From Ursus arctos (Eukaryota > Chordata > Mammalia > Carnivora > Ursidae), in the NCBI RefSeq assembly GCF_023065955.2, contig NW_026622874.1, positions 7,422,001 to 7,486,000 of the forward strand: a DNA stretch of 64,000 bases, read 5' to 3'. The position numbers and the translations under genes were made by a program. The notes below the pieces were generated by a model. That model saw nothing but the letters and a program-made list of their open reading frames with translations. It made no database searches and was not told the origin of the DNA. Below are positions 24,261 to 35,797 of the stretch, piece by piece (the stretch's first letter is position 1; every line of letters begins with the position of its first letter).

Positions 24261-24765
24261 CTCAGGACAAGATAGGCACCCTGTCCTTGGCATGTTAGAT
24301 TAAGCTGGAGGAGTCTTCTTTACATGGCAGAAACAGGACGGTCACTCTGAGCTCCCCCACCTCACCTTTCTTCCCCTGAAAGAGGTCATAAAAGCCCCAC
24401 GTGAAAGGCGCCCTCTTCGTACCCAGAGGACAGAGACATCCTTATGGGAAATGAGGGGCTGACAAGGCTTTATGGACAAACCTGGCTCAACTGGCCGGTA
24501 TCTTCCTAGTTACTTCTTCACCACCTACTACACCCCTAGCCCAAACCCCTCTGCCCTGCTAACTCTGCACAAACTCATTGTTTCTTTTTCTATAAAGCCT
24601 CCTGTTCTGTTCGCTTCTTTGGGTCTCTATTCTCTTTAAAGGCTCCCATGTAAAAAAATACCAAATACAGTTAAGATGCGCATGCTTTTCTTCTGCTAAT
24701 CTTTCTTTCTCAATTTGATTTTCAGACTCAGCCAGGAACCCTAAGAGGGTCAGGGATAGCTTTTT
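24260..24765 (+). repeat. Probable 3' LTR of the retroviral copy
   Basis: Contains a TATA-like tataaagcctcctgttctg, a 'tttgggtctctattctctt' leader and an end resembling known LTR tails (ttcagactcagccaggaacc, 'taagagggtcaggg'), followed by poly-T. Edges uncertain. It lies directly downstream of the integrase-bearing region. Confidence 0.6.
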
Positions 24766-24784
24766 TTTTTTTTTTCTTCTCTTA

Positions 24785-25450
24785 CAATTGGTACCACCAG
24801 ATATGGAAACCTATTATGAAGCTATGGTAATTAAGACTGGTGTAGTCATAAGATAAAGACCAAAATAATAAAACATGGAAGAAATCAACAAAGAAATCCA
24901 CCTTATTAGACTGGAAACATGGTATATGAGAGAAATAGCAAATCAGTGAGGAAAAGTCTTGGGAAAACCGGTTATCCATCTGAGGAAAAAGATCCATATT
25001 TGACATCTTAAAGAAAAATAAATTCCAGACAACTTAAAAATGGGAAATGCAAGTATCATTTGCATAATACCATGCAAATAAAATTTAACAATTTTGGAAA
25101 AAAATCATAGAAATATCTTTATGAAATAGGATAGAAAAGATTTCTAAACATTCACAAAAACAAACCATAAGAAAAAGACCAATGGACTTTCCTGCATTAA
25201 CAATGTCTCCCGCACACTGAACACTAGGAACATTTCTGAAAACCTAAGATTTAGAGAATTTATTTGCAATGCATATAAACAATAAAGAAATAGGATATAA
25301 AAACGCATAATGAAAAGTTTATACACACTTGGTAAGAAAAAGACAAAAAACCGAATTGAGAAATGAGTACGTTATATAATCTGGAAATTCAAATGGCAAA
25401 GAAATAAATATGAAAATGTACAATATTACTAATTATCAGGGAAATGCACC
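24785..25450 (+). repeat. L1 ORF2 3'-part remnant
   Basis: Plus-oriented ORF2 remains: agctatggtaattaagactg, then the region corresponding to 'aacattactaatcatcagggaaatgc' near 25.42-25.45 kb. Broken. Confidence 0.75.
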
Positions 25451-25724
25451 ATCTTTTCCAGCTGGTTCATTCATGGGGACAGAAAATGCAAAGGCGGCGC
25501 AGCTATGCGAGGCCGAACACTCACACCACGTGTGCAGGGTTTTTAGAATCATGTAGTAAGGGGACAGGGGTGAAGAAGATAATCTGTTCAAAGTTAAAGG
25601 GTCAAGTAACCACATCTGGGCAAAAAACCGAGTAAACCACTTCACTGTTACCCTGGTTGTCTCCTTGATCAGAACTATTAAGGTTCAGGAGCAAAGAGCT
25701 GCTAACATGCCATTCCTCACTTAC

Positions 25725-25814
25725 CTGCAGTTGATTATAAAACTGTACGATTTTCTTTTTCTGAGCTGGCCACTGTTGTAAGCCCAACTGTTCTGTCGCA
25801 ATAAATACTGCATT
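25725..25814 (-). CDS. DNAH14: DNAH14 exon: start of AAA2
   Basis: 90 nt, 30 codons, phase 0/0. It encodes NAVFIATEQLGLQQWPAQKK and then KIVQFYNQLQ, the helix leading into the AAA2 P-loop. It is preceded in the transcript by an 11.3-kb intron almost wholly made of transposable elements. Acceptor ctttag, donor gtaagt. Confidence 0.92.
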
Positions 25815-26045
25815 CTAAAGAAAATAAATACATTAATTTAAAGTGCATTGCAAATTAAATCCTTAAGACATAACCCTACAAAATCTCTCTTAATAGGTAC
25901 CAAATACTGCACTTTAAGACAGTTCTTAATTTCACCAACCTGGGACTACTACTTACCCCAAGATACAATACCCACAAAATGTTATGTTCACAGATCCCAG
26001 GTAGCAAATTTATAGACCCTCCCCCAATTTAAAAATTCATTCTTA

Positions 26046-26215
26046 GGGCGTCTGGGAGGTTCAGTCAGTTGAGCATTCAACTCTTGATTTCAGCTCAGGT
26101 CATGATCTCAGGGTCCTGGCATCGAGCCCTGCTTCCTCAGTGGGGAGTTGTCTTGAGATTTTCTCTCTCCCCCCCCCCCACACTCTCTAAAATAAATGAA
26201 TTTTTGAAAAAAAAG
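26046..26215 (+). mobile_element. Older Can-SINE
   Basis: Plus-strand SINE (gtcatgatctcagggtcctg) with a C-rich run in its tail. Duplications aattcattctta / aattcattcttta flank it. Confidence 0.92.
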
Positions 26216-26518
26216 AATTCATTCTTTAAGATGTATTTAAGAACTGTTACCATAGTACCATTGTCTAATTATCATATGCTAAAAGAACATTTAAAAGAGT
26301 CTATATCTTTGTGTAATTCCAATCACCATTAAGGTAGGTTTTCAGCTTTGTAACAATACTAAGAATATTCTAGAACAGAAAGCACAATTTGTAAGACTGA
26401 GGACTTGATGTGATTAGACATTAAAACATCCAGTAAGTGGCTGCAGCTTGGAAAGATACTTAATATTTTAATGCAGGAATTATAAGGGCAGCCACGTTTC
26501 CTTCTAAAGTGGGGTTTA

Positions 26519-26711
26519 GGGACATGTGGGTGGCTCAGTCAGTGAAGCATCTGCCTTCGGCTCAGGTCATGATCTCAGGGTCCTGGGACCAAGTCCTACA
26601 TCGGGCTCCCTGCTCAGTGGGGAGCCTGCTTCTCTCTCTCCCTCTGTCCCCTGGCTCAGTGCTCTCTGTCTCTATCTCAAATCTAAAAAAAAAAAAAATC
26701 TTAAAAAAAAA
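26519..26711 (+). mobile_element. Older Can-SINE
   Basis: Plus-strand SINE starting gggacatgtgggtggctcag. Flanked by taaagtggggttta (26505-26518) and taaagtggggtta (26712-26724). Confidence 0.94.
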
Positions 26712-26952
26712 TAAAGTGGGGTTAATTTCAGCGTCAATATTATCTGTAAATGTGCCTACAGAAAAAAGTGGGATTTATCCTTTTTCTCACTGACCTCTTC
26801 TACTCCACTTCTCATTCCTTGCATTCCCATGATGGAACAGACAGATGCTGCTGAAGGAGACACAGAACACTCAGCAGGACTGTACGAATGGAGACAAAGT
26901 ATTTCCAATGCCAGGCTACTGGAGGTAGGAGATCAGCTGAGAGCAACCTCTT

Positions 26953-27550
26953 TCATTTTTATTTTTTAAGTTTTATTTTATTTACATTCAATTAATTAAC
27001 ATATAGTGTATTATTAGTTTCAGGGTAGAGGTCAATGATTCATCAGTTGTATATAACAACCAGTGCTAATTACAACACATGCCCTCCTTAATGTCCATCA
27101 TCCAGTTACCCCATCTCCCCACCTCCTCCCCTCCAGCAACCCTCTGTTTGTTTCCTAGAGTTAAGAGTCTCTTATGGTTTGTCTCCCTCTCTGATTTCAC
27201 CTTATTCTATTTTTCCCTCCCTTCCTCAATCTCCTCTGTTTTGTTTCTTAACTTCCACCTATGAATGAAATCATTTAATTGTCTTCTCTGATTGACTTAT
27301 TTCACTTAGCATAATACCCTCTAGTTCCATCCATGTCATTGCAAAGGTAAAGATTTCTTTTTTTGATGGCTGAGTAGTATTCCATTGTATGTATATACCA
27401 CATCTTCTTTATCCATTCACCTGCTGATGGACATCTGGGCTCTTTCCATACTTTGGCTATTGTGGACACTGCTGCTATAAACACTGGGGTGCAGGTGCCC
27501 CTTTGGATCACTGCATTTGTATCTTTGGGGTAAATACCTAGTAGCGCAAT
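26953..27550 (-). mobile_element. 5'-truncated L1, antisense, with target-site duplication
   Basis: Minus-strand L1 3' end. The region 27302-27550 read on the minus strand encodes the typical ORF2 C-terminus (VWKEPRCPSAGEWIKK, MEYYSAIKK). A 15-bp duplication gagagcaacctcttt flanks it at about 26938 and 27551. Sense to DNAH14. Confidence 0.93.
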
Positions 27551-27589
27551 GAGAGCAACCTCTTTTAAAAGGAGCTGATGAGACACCCA

Positions 27590-28360
27590 CTTAGGGCCTG
27601 AACATGCAGTAGTTTTAGATGCAGGGGCTAGGAATTCTCTTCCATGGACAATACAAACCTAGACACCTGCCTAGATGTAAGCCAACAGTCTGCAGGAGTG
27701 GACTAGGGGTGGCATGGGATGCAGAGGATCAGCAGAAGTGGGATAATCAAAAGAAGAGATAGGTCTTCCCTCCTGGTTAAAGATTTTCACAATTCCTTAC
27801 TTTGGAAGGTTTTGAAATAAAATCATAATTCTACTGTAAAGTATTTATGGTTGTAAGGGAAGTTCCATAGAGTCAACTCATGGCAAACTATACATCATTT
27901 ATTCCAGGATATGGTTTTGGTAATTCTTTGTTAATCCTATGGTTGCCCTGACTTAATGACACTGCACCCCCACAGTGTAGATTTTGTTAGAGACAGAAAT
28001 GTGAATAAGTTGGATAGATTCCAATTGCCTATTGCATGCAATTCAGACTCCTGTACCTCAACTGAACAAGAAGTGTAAACAGCACACCTACAGAGTATTT
28101 ATTTAATAACATATATTCCTACGTGGATATGCTATATGTCACTGGTCCCTGTGTAAACAATCAAAAATACACTATTAAATAAAAGACTGGATTATTCCCA
28201 ATTTAATATTAATCCTATAAGTTGTGCACTTTGTGCCATTTCTTGAGCCATATATTACTATTTGGCAACATTTTATTAACAGTTTATTTAACAGTTGATA
28301 GCCTGCATATTAATAAATGTAAAAATTATACAAAGGGAAAGTAGCAGAATAAACTGATGC
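27590..28360. other. Intron, nothing specific recognised
   Basis: No exon, no clear transposable element and no long open frame found in this stretch. Confidence 0.5.
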
Positions 28361-28375
28361 CTGTAAACTGACTTT

Positions 28376-28586
28376 TTCTTTTTTTTTGTTTTTTTTTAAA
28401 GATTTTATTTATTTATTTGACAGAGATAGAGACAGCCAGCGAGAGAGGGAACACAAGCAGGGGGAGTGGGAGAGGAAGAAGCAGGCTCCCAGTGGAGGAG
28501 CCTGATGTGGGGCTCGATCCCATAACACCGGGATCACACCCTGAGCCAAAGGCAGACGCTTAACAACTGAGCCACCCTGGCGCCCC
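28376..28586 (-). mobile_element. Can-SINE, full length, with target-site duplication
   Basis: Young minus-strand SINE ending gcgcccc. Duplications tgtaaactgactt at about 28362-28374 and 28587-28599. Confidence 0.95.
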
Positions 28587-28599
28587 TGTAAACTGACTT

Positions 28600-29309
28600 G
28601 TAAAACTGATGAAGAGCTGAATATATAACAAGGTTCAAAAGTCAAACCATTACTGTGCACCTAGAAATGCTACTATGATGGCAATGCTGTTTGTTTTAGC
28701 TGCGACTTGAAAAATGTTAAAGGTAACATATAACTGGAGAGATGAGAGGAAGGAATGCGTAGGCTGAGGAGAGATGGAAAGATGCTTATACAAGACAGAG
28801 AAAGCAAAACTTGTCAACTAACATCTTCCTTCCCTTTTTTTTTTAGCAAAGTGAAAATCCTCAAACTGTATAAATATGCAAAATGTAGGCAACAGCTTAC
28901 ATGCAACCATCCACTGTATGTCTCCTGGAAGACACGAGGCACAAAGCCACAAAGATACATATATAAATATATATCTATATCTATATATCTCTATATATAT
29001 ACATCTCAAATTGTATTTTCATTAAAATAAGAATACAAAAAAAATCTACAAACTCTAAAACACACATAAGTGCTATGAAAATAGTTAAGCTTATTTAGCT
29101 TAGAGTTTGGACCTACAACTTGTTGATATGGAAAAATCCAACTCATTGAATCATGTGGAACAAAGAATCTCACAGCAGAAGCCTCTTTCCTGTCAACAGA
29201 GCGAACTAAAAATAAATGGCTCCATACTAAAATGGCTAATAGAATATGAAAATACATAACTAGAGAATTTAAAGTGAGATTTAGAATATCAAAGACAAAA
29301 CGGAAGTTT
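28600..29309. other. Intron with a TA-rich microsatellite
   Basis: A (TA/TATC)n tract lies at about 28955-29003. Otherwise no repeat or exon recognised. Confidence 0.6.
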
Positions 29310-31690
29310 TCAAAGCTTCCGGAGAGACGTCAGGGAAGACGGAGGAGCAGGAGGATCCTGGGCTCACCTCGTCCCACAGATATAACTAGATAACACTCAC
29401 ATCAGTGTAAATGACCCAGAAAACTCCCCAAAGACTGGCAGGACAGCCTCTTCACAGCTACACATTGACAAGAGGCCACCACGAAGAGGGTAGGATGGGC
29501 AGAGACACAGCGGGAACCAAACAGACCTGCAACACTGTCTGCAGGAGGGAGGGACCCACGGGCACAGGCAGGGGAAGAGGAGCAGACCCCAGCCCAGGCA
29601 CAGGGACCTGTACTGGGAAGAGGAATCCCCCTAACATTGGCTTTGGAAACCAGAGGGGCCTAACTTTGTGAGTTCTTACCATCAGTGGGGCTTACCACCT
29701 GAACTTTAAGAATCAGCAGGTTCAGACAGGAAGCTGAGTCCCTGCCCTTAACGGGGCAGCACAAGCAGCAGCCCCTCTGAGATACAGCACAGAAGGCGCA
29801 GCTTGAAAGACACCTGGGGTACATGAGGAGGAGGTTCATTTACTAATCCGAGAATGTGCGCTACAGCAGGGATCTTTGGAGACTTCTCCCTTAGGAGACC
29901 ATTCCCTCCCTCACGCCCCAGCCTAGATACATGGACACCTGCAGGACCCAGTGCAGTGGGAACACTCTCACCTGGCTTGCTAACAGTTGCTCGGCCCCCG
30001 GAGCCAGGCCCCAGCTCCAGGTCCCCTCCCATAACAGCCCCACGCAAACCTTGCTACCACTGTACATCCCGTCCCCCCAAGTTCTCCTGCAGATCCGCCC
30101 CCTCCGATGTGCCCTGGGCAGAAGCCCGTTCAAAGTGCTGTCACAGGCATGGCAGTGTGCAAAAAGCCCAGACAGGGGCCAGCATCACTGTAGTCACTCC
30201 TGCCTCAGGGAAAGGGGGAAGATAACCACACACACCAGTTGGACTCTCGCCCCGCCCACCAAGGAAACTTCTCAGGGGACAATACAGGGAAAGTGCCCTG
30301 CACTTTGGTGCCACTGCAGCCCTGGCAAATGCCTGGTCTGGCCCAACTCAAGCCTCACACTGGACCATTAACAACATAGGGACCAAACCCCACAACAGGC
30401 AAAGAGAGCCACTGCAGATGACTGGACTGCAGCCACAACAGGGCACAGGAAACACACACACAAGAGACACCCGGAAGCTCCAGGTTCTGGGGAACAGGGG
30501 ACACTGCACTGCAGGGAACTGCAGGACCTCATCAGAAAGCCACTACCGTTAAGTGCAGGAGACGTAGCTGACTTTCCGAATACAGAGAAACAAACAGAGA
30601 GACAGAATGAGAAGACAGAATAATATGTTCTAAATGAAAGAAGAGAACAAAATCACAGCAAGAGAGCTAAGTGAAATGGAGATAAGTAATACACCTGATA
30701 GAGCATTAAAAGTAGTGATCGTAAAGACAATCGCTAGACTTGAGAAGAAAGTGGAGGACCTCCACTTTTTGAGACCCTCCACAAAGAGAACCAATTAGAG
30801 ATAATGGACTCACTAAATGGAATTAAAAATAAACTACCTAGAATAAACAGTAAAAAAAAAAAAGGAAGTAGAAGAATGGATCAGCCACCCGGAGGACAGA
30901 GTAATAGACAGTAATCAAGCTGAGCAGTGAGAGAAAAAAATGATGCAAAATGAGAACAGACGCAGGGAACTCAGCGACACCATCAAGCATAAGAACAGTC
31001 ACATGACAGGGATCCCAGAAGGAGAAGAGTGAGAAAAGGGGGCAGAAGATTTCTTTGAAGAAATGATAGCTGGAAACTTCCCAAATCTGGGGAAGGAGTC
31101 ACAGAGAGCTCCCAACAAAACCAACTCAAAGGGGCCCACACCAAGACACAAAGTAAATAAAATGACAAAAAGTAGGGATAAAGAGAGAATTTTAAAAGCA
31201 GCAAGAGAAAAGAAAGCAGTTACATACAAGGGAAACCCCACAGAGCTATCAGTGGATTCTTCAGCAGAAACTTTGCAGGCCAGAAGCGAGTCGAAGGAAA
31301 TATTCAAAGCACTGAAAGGAAAAAATCTGCAGCCAAGAATACTCTATCCAGTAAGGCTCTCATTCAGAACAGAAGTAGAGACAGTTTCTCAGACAAAAGT
31401 TAAAGGAATTAACGACACTAAACCAGCCCTCCAAGAAATGTTAAAGGCTATTCTTTGAGTGGAAAGGAAAGACCATAAGCAGGAGTAAGAAAAGGAGGAA
31501 GCACAAAAGAGGCAAAAATAAGTGTATCTATAAAACTCAGTCAAGGGATTCACAAAATAAAAGAATGTAAAGCATACCACCATATACCTAAAACGTGGGA
31601 GGGAGAGGAGTAAGAATGGGTTCAATAAATGGAATTGTTGAATTGTTATGCTGTACATCTAAAACTAATACAACACTGTATGTTAACCAT
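29310..31690 (+). mobile_element. HAL1-like L1: 5'UTR, broken ORF1, 3'UTR, no ORF2
   Basis: A GC-rich 5'UTR-like part begins near 29310 (ccggagagacgtcagggaag). ORF1 is recognisable from about 30.65 kb. The open frame 31063-31458 holds the ORF1 RRM/C-terminal wording (GNFPNLGKE, TPRHKVNKM, ILKAAREKKAVTYKGNP, SAETLQARS, GKNLQPRILYPVRLSF, KPALQEML). Earlier ORF1 has stops. After the ORF1 stop the sequence passes straight into an L1 3' end (tgctgtacatctaaaactaa) and A-rich tail, with no endonuclease or reverse transcriptase. This layout matches 'half-L1' elements; a deletion of ORF2 is the alternative. Confidence 0.75.
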
Positions 31691-31914
31691 AATGAAATTA
31701 ACACTTAAAAAAACAAAGAAAACCTCCCCCAAACCCCAAAACCCACAGGAAACAATCGGTATTGGTGATGATATGGAAAAAAAGGAACCCTTGTGCACTG
31801 TTGGTGGGAATGCAACTGGTGTAGCCACTCTGGAAAACAGTAAAATAAAAATAGAATTGCCATATGATCCAGTAATTTCACTACTGGGTATTTAACCTAA
31901 AAAAATGCAAACAG

Positions 31915-32119
31915 GGGTGCCTGGGTGGCTCAGTCATTAAGCATCTGCCCTCGGCTCAGGGCAGGATCCCAGGGTCCTGGGATCGAGCCCCACATCAGGC
32001 TCCCTGCTCTGCTGGGAGCCTGCTTCTTTCTCTCCCACTCCCCCTGCTTGTGTTCCCTCTCTCGCTGGCTGTCTCTCTGTCAAATAAATAAATAAAATCT
32101 TAAAAAAAATAAAAAAAAA
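31915..32119 (+). mobile_element. Can-SINE inserted in L1, with target-site duplication
   Basis: Plus-strand SINE (gggtgcctgggtggctcag to poly-A). Duplications of aaatgcaaacag / aaatgcagacag lie on both sides. Younger than the host L1. Confidence 0.95.
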
Positions 32120-32268
32120 GAAATGCAGACAGTAATTTGAAAAGACATATGCACTCCTATGTTTACGGCAGCATTATTTACAATACTCAAGGTGTGGAAG
32201 CAGCCCAAGTGCCCATCAGTGGATGGATGAAGAAGAGGTGGTGTACATATACAATGGAATATCACCCA

Positions 32269-32293
32269 ACTGACTGAGCCACTCAGGCATCCC
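32269..32293 (-). repeat. Orphan SINE head fragment inside L1
   Basis: The 25 bp beginning actgactgagccactcag and ending gcatccc is the reverse complement of a Can-SINE 5' head. It sits in the middle of an L1 phrase (ggaatatcac ... tcagccataaaaaag) with no SINE body or A tail. Confidence 0.85.
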
Positions 32294-32459
32294 ATTTCAC
32301 TCAGCCATAAAAAAGACTGAAATCTTACCATTTGCAACAACATGGATGGACCTAGAGGATATAATGCTAAGTGAAATAAGTCAGAGAAAGAAAAAATACC
32401 GTATGATTTCACTTACATGTGGAATTTAAGAAGAACAAGAAGATATAAATACATATACC

Positions 32460-33620
32460 ACTTATATCTTCAAACTATATAAGGCCAGCAATTGACAGAA
32501 ATGCAGGGAAAACAGATGTGTATCAACAATTGTAGTTAAGATCTTAATACAGCCCTTTTAGAACCTGATGGATCAATAAAAAATAAATAGATATCAAAGC
32601 TGCGTAACAGTGTATGTATATAACATTAAGTCCAACGAGCAGAGAATACAAGCACTTACAAAACAATACCATTAGAGGGTGTAGGAAACCTCATGAAGGT
32701 TATCTTAAAAAGAAAAATATATGGAGTATAGCACATAGTTCCCAATCAAAACTAACCATAAATGGAGATTAATAATAAAAGGATAGTTTAACTTCTTAGA
32801 AATTGCCAAAAAAAAAAAAAAACTCGTGGTCTACAAAAAAATCATAAAGGTAATTAAGAAATATTATAACTAAATGCTAATTAAAACATTACATGTGAAA
32901 ATTTGTGGGAAACAGCTAAAGGAATACTGAGAGGAAAACTTCATCTGCAAACACTTTAGGAAGAAACAGATAAAAAAGAAATTAAGCACTAAAGAAATTA
33001 GAAAAAAGAACAGGAGAACAAATCCAAAGAAATAAAAAATACATAAATAATGAAGGACAGAAATCAACCAAATAGACAAAAAAAAGGGGGGGATAATCAA
33101 AACCAAAAGTTACCTCTTTGAAAGAACTGATTATATGCAGACCTCAAGCAAGAATGATCAATAATAAAGAACAGAAAACACTGCAGCAGAGCCTGGAAAC
33201 TGGTGAGTAGTAGAAACAACTTTAATTAATACATTTAGAAATACAGACGTGTTGTGTGAACACAGAGAGCGTGAAAGGGTCATTAAGTAGTTCAAAGCCT
33301 CTCCCTCCCACCCCTACAAAATTCAGATCCAAGTATTTTTATAGTGAGTTTGACCAAAAATCTAAGAAATAGTTAACCTCAATCTTATACAAGTATTTCC
33401 AGAAAACAGAAGAACATTTGTTCAGCCTATTGTGAGAAACTGGTATAATCTTGATTCTAAAAACAGGTAAGGACACCTCACTTTAAGCGTACATGTGACA
33501 ATCCTAAATAAAATATTAACTAACTTAATCCAGTAGTGTATAAAAGTCACATGCTGACAAAACCTGGTATGTCCCAGGAATGCGGGAGCGACTCATCACT
33601 GGAAAAGTATCATAAACAAA
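32460..33620 (+). repeat. Old L1 ORF2 remnant
   Basis: Plus-oriented ORF2 remains: 'ggaatactgagaggaaaact', then 'ttacctctttgaaagaactg', 'ctgacaaaacctggtatgtcc'. Many stops. Confidence 0.7.
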
Positions 33621-34569
33621 GGAGAATATGGGACACAGGATGGGAGGAAAGAGGTACAGCTGTCATTATGTCATTATTACCAAAAAAATCCCCAGAGAAC
33701 ACATAAAATCAGTGCACTTCTGAACTGAGAGAATTCAGCAAGGTTGCCATATTCAAGGGGAGTTTCAAATCAAAGGCATTTCAGTACACCTGCAATAAAC
33801 CACTAGGAATACTATAAAAATATGACACCAATATCGCCAAAAACTCTACGACACTGTGAAGCAACTGAGGGCATCGCGTGGCCATGCAGCAGTGAGGCTG
33901 GATCTAGAGAGAGCTGGGAGGGTCCAGGGCCTCGGCTGGGGGGAGAGGAAGTCCTGCACAGAGGCAGAGACAGCATTTCTAATGTACAAAGTTGAAAAAA
34001 AAAAAGGCAAAATTGTCTGAATTTGAGCAGTGAAAGAGCAGAAAGGGGAAAAGAAGACACACACCACTGTCCATATTAGGGACTAACAGATAATATCCAA
34101 ATATGTGGAAAACTATGGATATTATTATAAAAATGTATAAAGTTACCCTCAGAATAAAGATACTAACCTGAACAAAAATCAGTAGAAAAAAAATGAAATT
34201 TAAAAACCACTTCACTTTGTGGAATTTATAAAGTTTGAAAAAAACAAGTCCAAAAGTACACAAAGCAAACAAAAAATGGAGTAACTGTCTTAACAAATGA
34301 AGTGGAATTCAAGCCAAAAAACCATAGACAAGAAAACGAAAGTGCTATGTATTGAAGGATACAACTTACACAATGATTTGTTACTGAGATTCGTGTGTCA
34401 AACAACATGGTCACGACCATTAAGAAGCAGAGATTGTAAGAGTAAATAGGAATGTAGTAATAGGAGACATGAATTCATTTCTGAGTCCGAGGAGAACAGG
34501 GAAACAAGTACAAATCTGACTACGGGACGAGCAACACCATCGATAAGATAGAGAAAATGGGGTCGAGGG

Positions 34570-35040
34570 TTTAGCTAAGCTGCTTCAGGATACTGCTGCC
34601 GCTGCACCCAACAGCCTGCGGGGCCATGAAACCATGACACCAGGCCCTCACATCAGTGCAGGCCCCGGACGGCAGCCCGCTGAGTCGTGAGCAGGTGCAA
34701 GCTGCTGGTAGGACACCCCTCCCCACCGGGGCCTTCCCCCTACATGTGCCTTAGACAGACCCATGGGGAACTTACCAAAGTCCTGCTCTGTTTGCTTGAA
34801 CTGACCAATCCAGCCTGAGCCTGGGAACTCCAAAAGCAGTCCAGCCATGGACCCCGATGAAGGCATGTGCTCCGGGGCCTGCCTCCCTGCCTGTACCCTG
34901 CCTTGTCCTCCCCAAGCAGCCCCTGGAGGCCTGTACCGCGAACCTCCTCCAGGACCCATGAGTAATAAGCATCTCTATTTCAGTGTGTCTTGTCGAACTG
35001 TGGCTCACCAGCCGGTACTCTGTGCTTCACTTACCAAATG
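34570..35040 (+). repeat. LTR-like insertion in L1
   Basis: A GC-rich block of about 450 bp, unlike its AT-rich surroundings, interrupts one L1. It has a late polyadenylation-like element (gagtaataagcatctctat) followed by 'cagtgtgtcttgtcgaact', as in many LTRs. The family is not recognised. Open frames of about 100 codons inside it have no known motif. Confidence 0.45.
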
Positions 35041-35454
35041 CTAATTTAACAGTCATAACAAATGGAGATAAACTGAACTCTGTCTTATATTTGCCGTCCA
35101 TGAGAGAATATACCTTTTTTTCATGTGCATGGGGACTATTCCTAGTTACCTACATATTAGGCCATAAAAGAGTCTAAATTAAATTCTTAAGGAAAAATAA
35201 TGAAGACACTATTCTCTGATCACAATTCAGTAAGACCAGAAATTGGTAAAAAAATCAGAAAATAAAAACATCCTTTACCTGGAAATCAAACGCATGAAAA
35301 GCTTCTGTCTTAAAAGAACACTTAGGAAAGAAAGGAAGTACTAACTATCCTATCACATTTCTGGGAAGAAATGCTTAGGAAAACCCTACCTACCTGAACT
35401 TAGAGCCTATATAACTAAAGCAGTGCTTAGATGAAGTTATAGTTTTCTTTTGTT

Positions 35455-35797
35455 GTTTTTGTTTTTTAAGTAGGCTCCACGCCCAGCGCGGAGCCCAGTG
35501 TGGGGCTTGCACCACAACCCGGAGTTCAAGACCTGAGCTCACGAGCGCCTGGGTGGCTCAGTCCTTAAGCGTCTGCCTTTGGCTCAGGGCGTGATCCCAG
35601 AGTGCTGGGATCGAGCCCCGCATCAGGCTCCTCTGCTGGGAGCCTGCTTCTTCCTCTCCCACTTCCCCTGCTTGTGTTCCCTCTCTCGCTGGCTGTCTCT
35701 GTCAAATAAATAAATAAAATCTTAAAAAAAAAAAAAAAAAGACCTGAGCTGAGACCAAGGGCCAGATGCCTAACCAACGGAGTCACCCTGGTGCCCC
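35455..35797 (-). mobile_element. Older Can-SINE containing a younger SINE
   Basis: Outer minus-strand SINE: taggctccacgcccagcgcg on the left and 'ccaacggagtcaccctggtg' on the right, split by the insertion at 35540-35739. Confidence 0.9.
35540..35739 (+). mobile_element. Younger Can-SINE nested in the older one
   Basis: Plus-strand SINE with long poly-A, inserted in the opposite orientation into the older SINE. Target duplication agacctgagct at 35529-35539 and 35740-35750. Confidence 0.95.

Larger units (their letters stand above)
31740..32440 (+). repeat. L1 ORF2 3' end, interrupted by a SINE
   Basis: Wording of the ORF2 C-terminus and 3'UTR: gttggtgggaatgcaactgg, 'agaattgccatatgatccag', 'gcagcattatttacaatac', 'aacatggatggacctagagg'. 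Split by a SINE at 31915-32119 and by a 25-bp SINE head at 32269-32293. Confidence 0.9.

Noticed and set aside
31063..31458. 131-codon open frame as a host gene
   Set aside because: It is the C-terminal part of L1 ORF1 inside a HAL1-like element.
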